A DNA stretch of 64,000 nucleotides from Ignavibacteriota bacterium (GCA_013285425.1 CP053447.1:3664001-3728000); one strand, 5' to 3'; counted from the first letter of the stretch, positions 26,662 to 35,884 are shown. Made by a program: numbers and translations. The notes: a model not told the origin generated them from the sequence alone.

Positions 26662-27159
26662 TTATTGTAATTGTGATAATAAATCTTGTTTTTTACTTTC
26701 AAAATCAATCTCAGAAATTATTCCCGCATCTAATAATTTTTTAAGTTTTATCAATTCGCCATACGGATCTTGGCTAACAGAGTTTTTGGATATGGTAACT
26801 TTATCGTTTTCGATAAGTTCTCTGTATTTATCTAATAATAAAACTCTTTTTGTTTCGTAAATAATATTATTACAAGCCTCTTTATCATAACGGAATGTTA
26901 AAATAGGGACACTGGAAGAAATTAAAACTTTAGTATTTAACTTATCAACTGCTTGAAACCTTATTTCGATTTTCTGCCCGTAGGAGCGGAACATATTAAA
27001 TTTCGTCATTGCAATAATAATATTCTGATTTTCAAAAGTTTCAGACGATTCAATAATTTTAATACTTTCGATTGCCTCCTGTACTGCCCTGAATAGGACT
27101 TTTATTGGTGCATTAAAAGTAAAATCAGTTGAATATGAAAAATAAACCCATTGTGAACT
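26662..27159 (-). pseudogene. Likely 5'-truncated gene with C-terminal SHOCT domain
   Basis: The first ATG is at 27,009 (115 residues). The frame stays open a further 50 codons to a TAG at 27,160-27,162, and that stretch has the content of the expected N-terminus (DFTFNAPIKVLFRAVQEAIE). It continues into the RSYGQKIEIRF core of a small beta-rich family usually found with SHOCT tails. No ATG, GTG or TTG opens this upstream part. Either the gene has lost its true start, or a short form from 27,009 is made. The tail (PYGELIKLKKLLDAGIISEI) is a canonical SHOCT domain. Confidence 0.55.
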
Positions 27160-27162
27160 CTA

Positions 27163-27505
27163 ACTCTAAATATTTAGTTATTCAAGAAGAGTTTTCTTCA
27201 AGTTACATTATTTAATAATATTAAAAATAATTGATTGGACTCAAAAATAACAACAAACTCGGAAGCATTTTTTATGACGATTACAATTATGATTAATTTG
27301 CTGTTTATTTCAGGTTAAATAAAAAAATCTCTATCTTTCTTGAGATGTTATTCCTGAGAAAACTATTGGAAAGTATGAAAAAGCGGATTTATAATACTTT
27401 TCTAAATATTTGCGAAATATTATCGCTAATTCGCCCATCAGTATTGCATATATTTTTACCAAGCCGTCATCTCTTTAAGAACAATATTATTAAAAGGAAA
27501 ATATT
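27163..27505. other. Intergenic region, very AT-rich
   Basis: Separates a leftward group from the rightward FISUMP gene. It contains AT-rich runs but no convincing frame. AAAAGGAAAATATT just before the ATG at 27,506 gives a ribosome binding site. No repeat or hairpin stands out. Confidence 0.4.
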
Positions 27506-29173
27506 ATGAAAACAAGATTGTTAACCTGTTTTATAGTTCTTATATTGTTTTCTCTTGCTAATAATGCTCAAACTGTTCAATATATGGGTAAAACCTATAA
27601 TACTATAAAAATTGGAAATCAAATTTGGCTTAAAGAAAACTTGAATGTTGGAAAGCTGATTGATGGAAATAATTCACAAAAGAATAATAATATTCTAGAA
27701 AAATATTGTTACAATGATCTCGAGTCTAACTGTGATAAATATGGTGGATTATATCAGTGGAATGAAGCAATGCAGTATGTGACCATTGAGGGAGCTCAAG
27801 GAATTTGTCCAGATGGGTGGCATATCCCCACTGCTACAGAATTTCAAACTCTAGCAACAGTTGTAACCAATGACGGTAATGCACTAAAGTCGATTGGTCA
27901 AGGAACTGGTGAAGGAAGTGGAACAGACATAAGCGGTTTCTCGGCATTGTTGGGTGGCGGATTTGAAAATTCAGGGTTAGATTATTATGCTAATTTTTTG
28001 ACTTCATCAGAGTTCAACAGGGCTCTTACTTACTATCTATACCTGATAGCAGTCAATGGGAGTATTAACTTGAGTAATCATGTTAAGTCAGATAAGTTTT
28101 GTGTTCGCTGTATAAAGGACAAGGTTGAAACCTTCAAAGAAACAAAACAAATAGATACTGACTCTGAAGAGAAACAAACTATTTACTCTTTAGAGGGGGC
28201 AATTAGCAAAATCAAAAAATGGTTAAGTAATGATCTAAATGACGTAAGTGTTGATGCAATTTTTGAATTTACATCCCGATTTACAAAATACTCTAACAAA
28301 TTATCCGCCCTTCACAAAAAGGCCAATAATAAATACTCTAACTCAAAAGAGCAGATTAAGAAAAAAATCAAGTCTCAAAGTGGAATCGATGCAGCTACAA
28401 TTTATTTTGATTTTGCAGAAAATCCATATGCAGCAGAAAATAAGTACCTAAACAAATATTATCAGATTGAGGGTGTTATTTCAGATATTAATAAAGATAA
28501 TTATGGCAATTGGTATTTATTACTTCACGCTAGATTTAAATGCATTTTCCCTAATTCGCGAAAGGCTCAGCTAAATGATTTGGGACTGGGCTATATGTGT
28601 GTTGTCAAAGGAAAGATCAGTAACTATGTATCAATGGGAGGAGTCGATAAAGTAATTGTTTTATCTGATTGTGAAATTGTAGAGCAAAAAGAATTTTCCT
28701 CAGAAAAAAATTCCATATGGAAGAGCTTGGAGAATTATTTAAAATCGTATGCAGATATATTAAACGAGCTTGTATTAGAAAAATATAAAAAGCTGAATAT
28801 TGATCCTGAACCTATAGGTACACCACCCATTGATCCAGCTCCAGAGATTGAAGAATTTTCTAATGAAGCTATGGAATTTACAGAATACACTTTAAGGCCC
28901 GAACCGATTGGCGGTTGGGAAGTAATACAGAATAATATAATCTATCCCCAAAATGCAAAAAGGAATGGAATTGAAGGTTTAGTTTATGTGAATACTTACA
29001 TAAATACGGACGGAACAGTAGCGTACGCTGTGGCAAGATCAAAAGATTCAGATGGTCTTGATCAAGCCGCGATAGATGCTGTAAAAAAAACTAAATTTTT
29101 CCCGCTTGGAAAAAGGAATGGAAGACCTATAAAAGCTATTTGGGTAATTCCTGTTAATTTTAAGTTAGAGTGA
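27506..29173 (+). CDS. Secreted FISUMP-domain protein with TonB-type C-terminus
   Basis: 555 residues with a signal peptide (about 1-21, ending NNAQ). Residues about 28-205 are a fibrobacter-succinogenes major-paralogue (FISUMP) domain: NQIWLKENLNVG, GGLYQWNEAM, CPDGWHIPT and KFCVRCIKD. A charged linker follows. Next is an OB-fold-like segment (YYQIEGVISDINKDNYGNWY). The last 90 residues match a TonB C-terminal domain (YPQNAKRNGIEGLVYV, then AAIDAVKKTKFFP). TonB-C domains normally couple energy to outer-membrane receptors; here no membrane-anchor helix remains after signal cleavage, so it may be a periplasmic or surface protein. The gene stands alone. Confidence 0.75.
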   Translation: MKTRLLTCFIVLILFSLANNAQTVQYMGKTYNTIKIGNQIWLKENLNVGKLIDGNNSQKNNNILEKYCYNDLESNCDKYGGLYQWNEAMQYVTIEGAQGICPDGWHIPTATEFQTLATVVTNDGNALKSIGQGTGEGSGTDISGFSALLGGGFENSGLDYYANFLTSSEFNRALTYYLYLIAVNGSINLSNHVKSDKFCVRCIKDKVETFKETKQIDTDSEEKQTIYSLEGAISKIKKWLSNDLNDVSVDAIFEFTSRFTKYSNKLSALHKKANNKYSNSKEQIKKKIKSQSGIDAATIYFDFAENPYAAENKYLNKYYQIEGVISDINKDNYGNWYLLLHARFKCIFPNSRKAQLNDLGLGYMCVVKGKISNYVSMGGVDKVIVLSDCEIVEQKEFSSEKNSIWKSLENYLKSYADILNELVLEKYKKLNIDPEPIGTPPIDPAPEIEEFSNEAMEFTEYTLRPEPIGGWEVIQNNIIYPQNAKRNGIEGLVYVNTYINTDGTVAYAVARSKDSDGLDQAAIDAVKKTKFFPLGKRNGRPIKAIWVIPVNFKLE

Positions 29174-29418
29174 TTGAAAATATACTTGATTTACCGAGAG
29201 AACAGCCTTTGAATTCAGAATGTTTTTAATCCTTTCAAGTTTAAGTATATTCACTACGTTTGAGCAGTGTGGAATTTTTTATTCGTGAAATCTGAGAATT
29301 GGGGGGGGTATGAAAAGGACCCGATGGGACCCAGCAAGATTTAAGTAACAATTGATTATTCATTTCTCAATAATTAATTTTCTTTAGATTGTTTTTCGTT
29401 ATTTATAAAAGGCATCAT

Positions 29419-30345
29419 ATGTACGACAAACCTTTAGGTTTTGAATACCAACCTGATTATGAAGGCTCTTGCGGCGCATACGCATTGGGTCACGCACTGA
29501 ATCTAGTTGCCATCACAGGTGAGATTGACAATTTTAAGAATTCATCGAACTACACCTCCATTACAAGATCTGTAAAAAAGAATTTAAAGTGGTATAACTT
29601 CTTAAATAGAAATACCTACCAAAAAATTTCTTCTGATGTGGGAACCAGTGAGAGAGGAATTTTAAGCGGAATTAAAAAAGCTAAATGCACATCAGTATTG
29701 ATTGATAATTATTCAGAAACCGAATCACAAAAATTATTAGATGAGTATCTGGATAATGGATCACCTGTCATCTTATATGCTAATTGGGACAAGAATGAAG
29801 AAGATGATGGTCACTGGTATGTTTGCGCAGGGAAATCAGGGGACAAATATATTATTATTGATTCAGCCCCTTTGTTAGCGAGTAAAGGTGTTATCTCACT
29901 TTACGCTTGGATAGAAATATCACGTAGATCTATAGTTTTTGACGAAGACTCTAGCTATTTCCAGTTGTATGGATTTGCAGTACAACCAAAAGACAATATT
30001 TCTGCCGTACCACATTTGCATAAAGTACTTCCTCAATTATTCAGAGACGAGCCACTCAGGGAATGGTGGGGATATTATCTTGAAGATCTTCGATATATTT
30101 TTGATAAAACCGAAACGGTAGATAATGTGATCAGCTCGAAAGATTTCTTCACTAAATATAGTCGGACATTTATCGAAAATGTTTCTTTCTGGAATCCGGA
30201 TGTTGAGAAATCTAGGATACAAAAAGAGTTAAACAATTACTCGCTAGTAGCCGAGACTTATAATTTTGCACTCAGCAAATCAAGAATGGATGAAGCTCTT
30301 ATTAGTTTTACTGTTGCATTAACTACTGCTTCGCAAGTAGAGTAA
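29419..30345 (+). CDS. C39-like papain-fold cysteine peptidase
   Basis: 308 residues from the ATG at 29,419, which follows an AAAAGG site; an ATG 30 bases earlier lacks one. DYEGSCGAYALGHALNL places the catalytic Cys at 18 and DDGHWYVCAG the His near 133, with the Asp in IIIDSAP, as in C39-type peptidases. The remaining half is helical and unrecognised. No signal peptide, so it acts in the cytoplasm unless exported otherwise. It could process a peptide or be a deubiquitinase-like effector. It sits alone before a bidirectional terminator. Confidence 0.7.
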   Translation: MYDKPLGFEYQPDYEGSCGAYALGHALNLVAITGEIDNFKNSSNYTSITRSVKKNLKWYNFLNRNTYQKISSDVGTSERGILSGIKKAKCTSVLIDNYSETESQKLLDEYLDNGSPVILYANWDKNEEDDGHWYVCAGKSGDKYIIIDSAPLLASKGVISLYAWIEISRRSIVFDEDSSYFQLYGFAVQPKDNISAVPHLHKVLPQLFRDEPLREWWGYYLEDLRYIFDKTETVDNVISSKDFFTKYSRTFIENVSFWNPDVEKSRIQKELNNYSLVAETYNFALSKSRMDEALISFTVALTTASQVE

Positions 30346-30360
30346 ATAAATTTTAAGATT

Positions 30361-30384
30361 AGGGGAGCTATATCGCTCCCCTGA
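30361..30384. terminator. Bidirectional terminator between convergent genes
   Basis: GGGGAGC/GCTCCCC stem, 6-base loop, between the peptidase stop (30,345) and the leftward gene ending at 30,393. Confidence 0.8.
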
Positions 30385-30392
30385 TTAACATA

Positions 30393-30647
30393 TCATTCCC
30401 TCCCATAGAAATTTGTAATATCAAACCATAACTCTTTTTTCTTTCCGTTTAGGGCATAGCTTATTTCCATAACATCATATTTTTTATCACCATCATCAAC
30501 AAATGTCTGAGATTCGATTTCAAAACTTCCATACTTTCGCTCCATATAATTGTACTCAGCATCTACTCCTTCCCATTCAGTATAGACGCCGTGTATGATG
30601 ATCGCTTTTTCTTTGCTTGATCCGTTCCCGCCCTTAAATTGTATCAT
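30393..30647 (-). CDS. Hypothetical 84-residue protein
   Basis: Not recognised. It is a small acidic beta-rich protein (KAIIIHGVYTEWEGVDAEYN, then KKELWFDITNFYG) without cysteines or membrane segments. It overlaps the preceding leftward gene by 14 bases, so the two are expressed together. It lies beside the putative replication origin and may be an accessory element gene. Confidence 0.6.
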   Translation of the reverse strand: MIQFKGGNGSSKEKAIIIHGVYTEWEGVDAEYNYMERKYGSFEIESQTFVDDGDKKYDVMEISYALNGKKKELWFDITNFYGRE

Positions 30648-30822
30648 TTATATTTTCTCCTGGTTTCACATTAGCAGCTGTGTAGCTTTGTGTTCTTGCT
30701 TCATCAAAATGATTTTTGGGTTTTTTATGTTGAGCAAGCAGCTTGTTAAAAACTATGTCAGCTCGATCTTTAGATTTTTTGCTAGTTAAGCTTTCCAAAA
30801 TTGGTTTGTTATTATTATTCAA
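30634..30822 (-). CDS. Hypothetical 62-residue basic protein
   Basis: Not recognised. Asn-rich start, then a lysine-rich helical part (KKSKDRADIVFNKLLAQHKK). Overlaps the following gene by 14 bases. Small basic proteins next to origins can be replication or partition accessories, but nothing in the sequence proves this. Confidence 0.5.
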   Translation of the reverse strand: MNNNNKPILESLTSKKSKDRADIVFNKLLAQHKKPKNHFDEARTQSYTAANVKPGENINDTI

Positions 30823-30848
30823 TTAAATACCTCTATTTCAATTTAAGT

Positions 30849-30955
30849 AGTATCCCACGCCGCGTAAGCAGAGTGGGATTTTACATATAAGTATATATAA
30901 GATATATAAGTAAAATTAAGTCATTGTATTTAAAGGACTTACAGGTACAAAATGG
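30849..30955. other. AT-rich segment and hairpin beside iterons
   Basis: An ATCCCAC/GTGGGAT hairpin with a 14-base loop, then about 50 bases made almost only of A and T with repeated ATATA and TATAAG. AT-rich DNA next to iterons is the usual layout of the unwinding region of an iteron origin. Confidence 0.45.
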
Positions 30956-31026
30956 CACCAAAAGATTACTTTTTGTCACCAAAAGATTACTTTTTCTCCA
31001 TTTTTGTCACCAAAAGATTACTTTTT
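30956..31026 (+). repeat. Three direct 19-bp iterons
   Basis: CACCAAAAGATTACTTTTT occurs exactly at 30,956-30,974, 30,977-30,995 and 31,008-31,026. Start spacings are 21 and 31 bp, that is about two and three helical turns, putting all copies on one DNA face. The first is outside, the second straddles the stop codon and the third lies within the 3' end of the initiator-like gene, where it encodes part of the last residues. Confidence 0.85.
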
Positions 31027-32051
31027 ATCTCTGAGTCAAGCAGCTTAATGTCCTTCTTTACATAAAGATGAACTACCTGATCCTGAATACGAGAAGTCTT
31101 AAGATCTTTTAATGTGCTAATATCAGGAACTACCCGGTCGATTATTTGAGTTTCTTCCAGAGCAGATAGAAAAGCCTGGGTGTTTCTATCATCACGACTG
31201 TAGTTAAGTTTCATTATTTCCATCAATGTTGAAATCTTCTGAGCGATCACTTTATGAGTTGATGTATTTAGTTTACTATTACCTAATTGTGTCATTAGAA
31301 AAGTAGCCAATAAATAAGCACCCTGCGAATAATCCTTTGATAAAGGGAGTAAGGTAGTAGGGTAATCTATATAAAGTCTCTCAAAAGCATTTGCTGGCAA
31401 AGTAGATTTATCTCGAGTTAATACATATACAATTGTTCCAACAAATTTTTTATTTATATCCATTATGTATGATTTGGGATTTATTTCAAGATCATAAATG
31501 AAATTCCCTGTTTTAATAATTCTAGGTTTAATGGAACTAGCATTAGTAAATTCCATTAACTCATACTCAAGCCATCTCAGAGAAAACAATACATCTTTGA
31601 TATCTCCATAAATTTGTTTACTCGCCGAAGAATATCCCAGGTATTCAAGTATTTTTTCTTTGGGTATTTCAAGATCTGTCCATTTTCTCTGAGAATAAAC
31701 TTCGGATAATATTACCATCGCTATCCTGTGGCCAAGCTTGTTCAGACTTACTCTTTGCAGATCATCTTTAAGACTTCCATTATATCTGCTCAAGGTAAAC
31801 TTGATCAAGTAATTTCCATAATCACGAACAACGAAATCGTCAGTTCTGTATTCACCAATTTGTGTAAGATATTCTCTTTCCTGCTCGGTTGTAAGATCAG
31901 TAACACCGAGATCGAGTTTAAGCTGATTAAGAAGATCTGCCCTCTCGGGCAGACCATCATACTTTGCAAATATTCCTTTATTTATAAATACCGGTAATAG
32001 TTCTGTAATTGTAGTCCTATCGATTTTTACTATTGGAAATTGTGAGTTCAT
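30987..32051 (-). CDS. Putative iteron-binding replication initiator
   Basis: 354 residues. No initiator family is recognised with certainty. The middle has helix-turn-helix-like stretches (DLEIPKEKILEYLGYSS and a following paired helix), and the C-terminal half may hold a second winged-helix (HKVIAQKISTLMEIMKL). The gene's own 3' end carries the iterons, and the upstream gene is a primase-helicase with one-base stop/start overlap. This argues for a Rep protein that binds the iterons. It could alternatively be a transcription regulator of the replication module. Confidence 0.55.
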   Translation of the reverse strand: MNSQFPIVKIDRTTITELLPVFINKGIFAKYDGLPERADLLNQLKLDLGVTDLTTEQEREYLTQIGEYRTDDFVVRDYGNYLIKFTLSRYNGSLKDDLQRVSLNKLGHRIAMVILSEVYSQRKWTDLEIPKEKILEYLGYSSASKQIYGDIKDVLFSLRWLEYELMEFTNASSIKPRIIKTGNFIYDLEINPKSYIMDINKKFVGTIVYVLTRDKSTLPANAFERLYIDYPTTLLPLSKDYSQGAYLLATFLMTQLGNSKLNTSTHKVIAQKISTLMEIMKLNYSRDDRNTQAFLSALEETQIIDRVVPDISTLKDLKTSRIQDQVVHLYVKKDIKLLDSEIKSNLLVTKMEKK

Positions 32052-33919
32052 TATTCATTCTCGCCTCCAAGCTCAATGTCTTCATCATATGAATTTACAA
32101 TCTTTTCCATTGGCACATAGTTAATTGCTTCTCGAATTGTTCCTGTGGGTCTATCGAAAATCAGATATTGCTCACCCTTGAAATCAGATAGTTTATTCTT
32201 CGCAAAATCAAGAGTTAAGGTATCGATATTAGTCAGCGGCTGAGATGATATTTGCGATAACAGCCAGACAACATTTGCATTATAAGCGTACTTTCCTGTT
32301 TCCATCAGATCGTGAAGCGTTGGTTTTGTTTTCTTGCCTTCATTCTTCATTTTCTTTCTTAGCTCACCAGTTGAAAGCAATGGTATTCTAAAAGTATCAA
32401 CAATCTCTTTCACTTTCTGAGCCCTTTCAATATTCTCTATTCTTATTCCCTGGTTACTGTTAGCATTTACCTCAAGATTGTATAAACCATCTATGAAGAC
32501 AACTAATTTTGTGATATTTGAATAATCCGTAATTGCAGATTGAAGTTGATCAATGTGTGTCAGGTCTCCAAGATCCTTAACAATAAGTCTATTGTTATCT
32601 ACAAGATCAAGAAATTTATCTCTGGCACCGGCAATCTTATGATAATTTACCGGGTCAATCTTTGGTTTCTGGATTTTGTTAATGTGAAGCTGAGATAAAA
32701 TGCTTAAGAATCTATAAGCTGTATATCTTCTTGAATCATCTAGCGAGAAATACATTACTGACACATCTGAATTAGTATCCAACAAATCAAGCGCGAGATT
32801 AGTAAATATAGCTGTCTTACCAATGTTGGATTCGGCAGCTAAATGATAGAACCCTGGCTGTATACCATCTGTATATTCAGAAAGCTGTTTGAATTTAGTT
32901 AATGGAAATCCAAGTGGCTTATTAGGGTCACGCTTATCATCTAGCTTAAATCTTTCTCTAAGTTCTGAAGCGAAATCTAAACGATCAATAATTTTTCTGG
33001 GTTCTTTTCCAATTTCAGGATAAACATAGCCATAACCTTTGGCTATTTCGAATAGCGTGGCAAGAGTAATCTTTCCTTTTCTTTTCTTGAGAAAATTATC
33101 GAACTTGCTGTTAATCTCATCAAGGGCATCATTGTAATTAGGATTATCACTCATCTCGATAAAATATTTTCTTCCCTCTTCACCAAGATTGGCCAGAGCA
33201 AATCCACAATTCATCCAATCTTCGTAATTGTCAATTTTACCTTTTAAGAACTCAACAACTGAAGGAACAAATTTGGTCTCTTCTTCACCTATCTTTTTCA
33301 AGTTTAACTTTAATTCTTTTTTCTCAAGCGTTGGAATCCAGCTTGTATCCAGTGGTTCGGCATTAGGATTAACATATAAGTCGGGATCATAACTGTAAAA
33401 TATTTCTCTGGCTGCATCGGATGTGTTCGTATCGGAAACGAATCCATATCGGCTATCCAATCCCTCCTGAATTTTATCATAAATCCAACTGTATTCTTCT
33501 CCATTTGAAATAGATCGGTCAAGCTTATATAAAACTTTCCTGTTATTACTTGGTGACTTAAAGAAAGCAAAAACATTTTTATCTGCTTTTAGTTTCTGGT
33601 CCAACTCTTCTGCTTTTCCATCAAGATGATCAAAATCAATAGACATAAACTGGGTGCTAATTAGATTATCTGAATCTCGATAGTTGTTTTCAAATGTTGC
33701 GAGAACGAAGTAAGGTAAGGTCGTTTTTTTCAATAACTTTCTTTTTTCTACATCTGATTCATCCCTGAAGTTATCAATAAGTTCCTGAAGGTGTTTATCA
33801 GATCTTATTCGATTAAAGACTTCTTCAAGTGAGGTGTGTTCAAGTTCTGGATTAACTGCTTTATCTGAATATGATACCGTTATTTTATCTAATTCATTTA
33901 ATAATTTATTTTCCTGCAT
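32051..33919 (-). CDS. Primase-helicase of the mobile element
   Basis: 622 residues in three parts. Residues about 30-190 resemble the BT4734/VirE-N primase-type domain, with the acidic SIDFDHLD motif. About 215-300 is a PriCT-2-like domain (YEDWMNCGFALANLGEEGRK). About 340-600 is a RecA-fold DnaB-like helicase with Walker A AAESNIGKTA and Walker B LVVFIDGLYN. Such fusions prime and unwind DNA for plasmids, phages and integrative elements. It starts 160 bases downstream of a small gene and leads into the initiator-like gene. A hairpin lies in its leader. Confidence 0.8.
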   Translation of the reverse strand: MQENKLLNELDKITVSYSDKAVNPELEHTSLEEVFNRIRSDKHLQELIDNFRDESDVEKRKLLKKTTLPYFVLATFENNYRDSDNLISTQFMSIDFDHLDGKAEELDQKLKADKNVFAFFKSPSNNRKVLYKLDRSISNGEEYSWIYDKIQEGLDSRYGFVSDTNTSDAAREIFYSYDPDLYVNPNAEPLDTSWIPTLEKKELKLNLKKIGEEETKFVPSVVEFLKGKIDNYEDWMNCGFALANLGEEGRKYFIEMSDNPNYNDALDEINSKFDNFLKKRKGKITLATLFEIAKGYGYVYPEIGKEPRKIIDRLDFASELRERFKLDDKRDPNKPLGFPLTKFKQLSEYTDGIQPGFYHLAAESNIGKTAIFTNLALDLLDTNSDVSVMYFSLDDSRRYTAYRFLSILSQLHINKIQKPKIDPVNYHKIAGARDKFLDLVDNNRLIVKDLGDLTHIDQLQSAITDYSNITKLVVFIDGLYNLEVNANSNQGIRIENIERAQKVKEIVDTFRIPLLSTGELRKKMKNEGKKTKPTLHDLMETGKYAYNANVVWLLSQISSQPLTNIDTLTLDFAKNKLSDFKGEQYLIFDRPTGTIREAINYVPMEKIVNSYDEDIELGGENE

Positions 33920-33944
33920 ATTTGTGAAATGATTTTTAATATCT

Positions 33945-33973
33945 GGAATGCCCTCTCATTGAAAGAGCATTCC
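33945..33973. other. Hairpin in leader of primase-helicase gene
   Basis: GGAATGC/GCATTCC stem of 7 bp with a 15-base interior, about 26 bases before the ATG at 33,919. No T run follows on the minus strand, so it is more likely a leader structure or protein-binding site than a terminator. Confidence 0.35.
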
Positions 33974-34080
33974 TATAAATTTTATTTTGCAGGTTTTCAA
34001 TTATCAAGTAGTAATGTCGTGGGGTATTATAAGTTGTCCATAATTAGAATAAAGATTTCGGCAAAGCCCTTGTCAATATC

Positions 34081-34440
34081 CTAAAGTTTTTTTGATTTCA
34101 ATATTACAGTTTGTGGTTCGCCACAGCACTCACAATAATCGACACTGCTTACTTTTACTTTCTTCAATGGACTAAAAACAAATGCAAATGGAGCTGAGTG
34201 ATCTGGGTGCCTGCCTATGAAGTGAATTCTTCCTATATAAACTGAATATATTGTTTTGTTAGAATAATCCTTATAAAAAATATATGCGCAGAGTCCATCG
34301 TCCTCTAACTCTCTTATTGTATTGTAAATAATCTCTTCTCCGTTGTTCATATCTTCTGCTAAATGTTTATAGCATTTGCACTCTGCTAAGTTAGACCAAC
34401 CTAAAACCGGGATAATTTTACTCTCTAATTCAATTTTCAT
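34081..34440 (-). CDS. Hypothetical 119-residue protein with Cys-rich end
   Basis: Not recognised. A mixed protein (SKIIPVLGWSNLAECKCYKH) with a possible metal site made of CKC near residue 22 and CECC near the C-terminus (SVDYCECCGEPQTVIL). It lies between the integrase and the primase genes on the same strand, with over 160 bases on each side. An accessory role in excision is possible but unsupported. Confidence 0.55.
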   Translation of the reverse strand: MKIELESKIIPVLGWSNLAECKCYKHLAEDMNNGEEIIYNTIRELEDDGLCAYIFYKDYSNKTIYSVYIGRIHFIGRHPDHSAPFAFVFSPLKKVKVSSVDYCECCGEPQTVILKSKKL

Positions 34441-34725
34441 AATCGTATGTATGATTTCAATTTATATATAGCGCTAGGGCTATTAAAAACAAGGTTTTCT
34501 GTTCCGGGTGTTATCGGTTGGCTATTTCGAAATGTTGTCCTATACTTTTAATATGAACATTTCTCTGATTAGGGTCAAGTTTTTTAGATAAAAAAATAAA
34601 AAAAAGTTTTATCTCAGAGGTGATGGTTCTTAAGCCCTATTTATACCCCTCGTTTTGGGCCACTTAAAACTTTCAGTTCAGAGCCATTGAAATCTTACTT
34701 ATTTTAGATTTTGTGGGAGACCAGA

Positions 34726-35751
34726 CTAATCCAGTCTCTCCACAGCATTCCGCAGATCATCACTTCTAAGATGCGCATAGATCTGAGTGGTTTTAATATC
34801 CGCGTGCCCCAAGAGCTTGCTCACTTCATAAATTGAAACCCCTTTTTGCACAAGCCAGGATGCGAAGGTATGTCGCAAACAATGAAATGTTAGCTTAGGA
34901 TTAAGTTCAGCTGCTACAACATACTTGCGAAATTTATCCTGAAGATTATCCTGCAGAATCCTCTGCCCATTCAGCGTGAAAATAAGTTCATTGTTAACGG
35001 GACTTGGACTCGAAACTCGACTCGAAACTATGGCAAGCGCTCTGTTGTTCAATGGCATATTGCGGATCTTTCGAGACTTGGTAGTATGGTAATGATTATC
35101 AAGAATGATCAGTTTATCCTGCTTGTTAAACTGTCTCTTGTGAAGATTAAGAATTTCCATCTGTCTCAGGCCAGTATTCACAGCAAACTCAACCAGATCT
35201 TTCCAGTCCTGATTATCAATTACTTTCAACAGCGAATCAAACTCCTCTCGAGTGAAGAATAATGGTAGTCTTTCAGGTGGTTTAATTCTCTTAATATTCT
35301 TAGCTGGATTACTTTGAAGAAAACCATAAGCTACCGCCTTGCTGAACATTGCTTTGATGTTAATTAAATGTCTTCTTCCCGTATGCAAAGATTTCTTTCT
35401 TATTTTCATTTGAATAAATTCTTCTATGTTCCTTTGTGTAAACTCAGTCAGTAATATATTTCCAAAATATTCTTCCATTTCATTAAAAGTGCTTTTGTAA
35501 TCCAGAGTAGTCTTCCAGGAATGGTAACTTTCGGAGTGCTTGAGAAATTTCCATCGGAATTGTTTGAGTGTCAAATCATTAGCAACAATGTTTTTATTGT
35601 TGCTTATCAACTTATCAAAGTTTGATATTGCTTTAAGTGCTTCTGATTTAACTTTGGTTTTTGTGGTTATGCTTTTTCTTTTACCATTGAGATCAATGTA
35701 ATAGATGTAGTAGTAACCATTTTTGTGCCTGGATAGATAAAGTTTTTTCAT
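34726..35751 (-). CDS. int: Tyrosine recombinase (integrase)
   Basis: 341 residues. The N-terminal part has an arm-binding type segment and a SAM-like core-binding domain (about 60-160). The catalytic domain shows the first Arg in NTGLRQMEIL, HCLRHTFASWL for the His-x-x-Arg box, LLGHADIKTTQ for the second His, and IYAHL with the nucleophile Tyr. All key residues are present, so it should be active. It reads away from the tRNA gene 174 bases to its right, the standard position for an integrase that uses the 3' end of a tRNA gene as attachment site. The TTCTGAAA repeats upstream may be its arm sites. Confidence 0.93.
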   Translation of the reverse strand: MKKLYLSRHKNGYYYIYYIDLNGKRKSITTKTKVKSEALKAISNFDKLISNNKNIVANDLTLKQFRWKFLKHSESYHSWKTTLDYKSTFNEMEEYFGNILLTEFTQRNIEEFIQMKIRKKSLHTGRRHLINIKAMFSKAVAYGFLQSNPAKNIKRIKPPERLPLFFTREEFDSLLKVIDNQDWKDLVEFAVNTGLRQMEILNLHKRQFNKQDKLIILDNHYHTTKSRKIRNMPLNNRALAIVSSRVSSPSPVNNELIFTLNGQRILQDNLQDKFRKYVVAAELNPKLTFHCLRHTFASWLVQKGVSIYEVSKLLGHADIKTTQIYAHLRSDDLRNAVERLD

Positions 35752-35760
35752 CTGACCTCT

Positions 35761-35775
35761 TGATGTTTAACATCA
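35761..35775. promoter_or_regulatory. Near-perfect palindrome in integrase promoter region
   Basis: TGATGTT/AACATCA arms flank one central base, 10 bases upstream of the integrase ATG. A dimeric repressor or excision factor could bind here. Confidence 0.45.
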
Positions 35776-35803
35776 TTCAGAGGTAGTTAGAAGTGTTAAA
35801 AAG

Positions 35804-35863
35804 TTCTGAAAGAATTTCTGAAACATTTTTCAGAAATCGACCTTTAAGAGCAAATTTCTGAAA
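35804..35863. repeat. TTCTGAAA repeat cluster, possible arm-type sites
   Basis: TTCTGAAA occurs at 35,804-35,811, 35,816-35,823 and 35,856-35,863, with an inverted copy TTTCAGAA at 35,828-35,835. The cluster lies between the integrase gene and the tRNA, where arm-type integrase or excisionase sites are expected. Confidence 0.5.
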
Positions 35864-35884
35864 GGCTAAGTAATAGACAGGACA

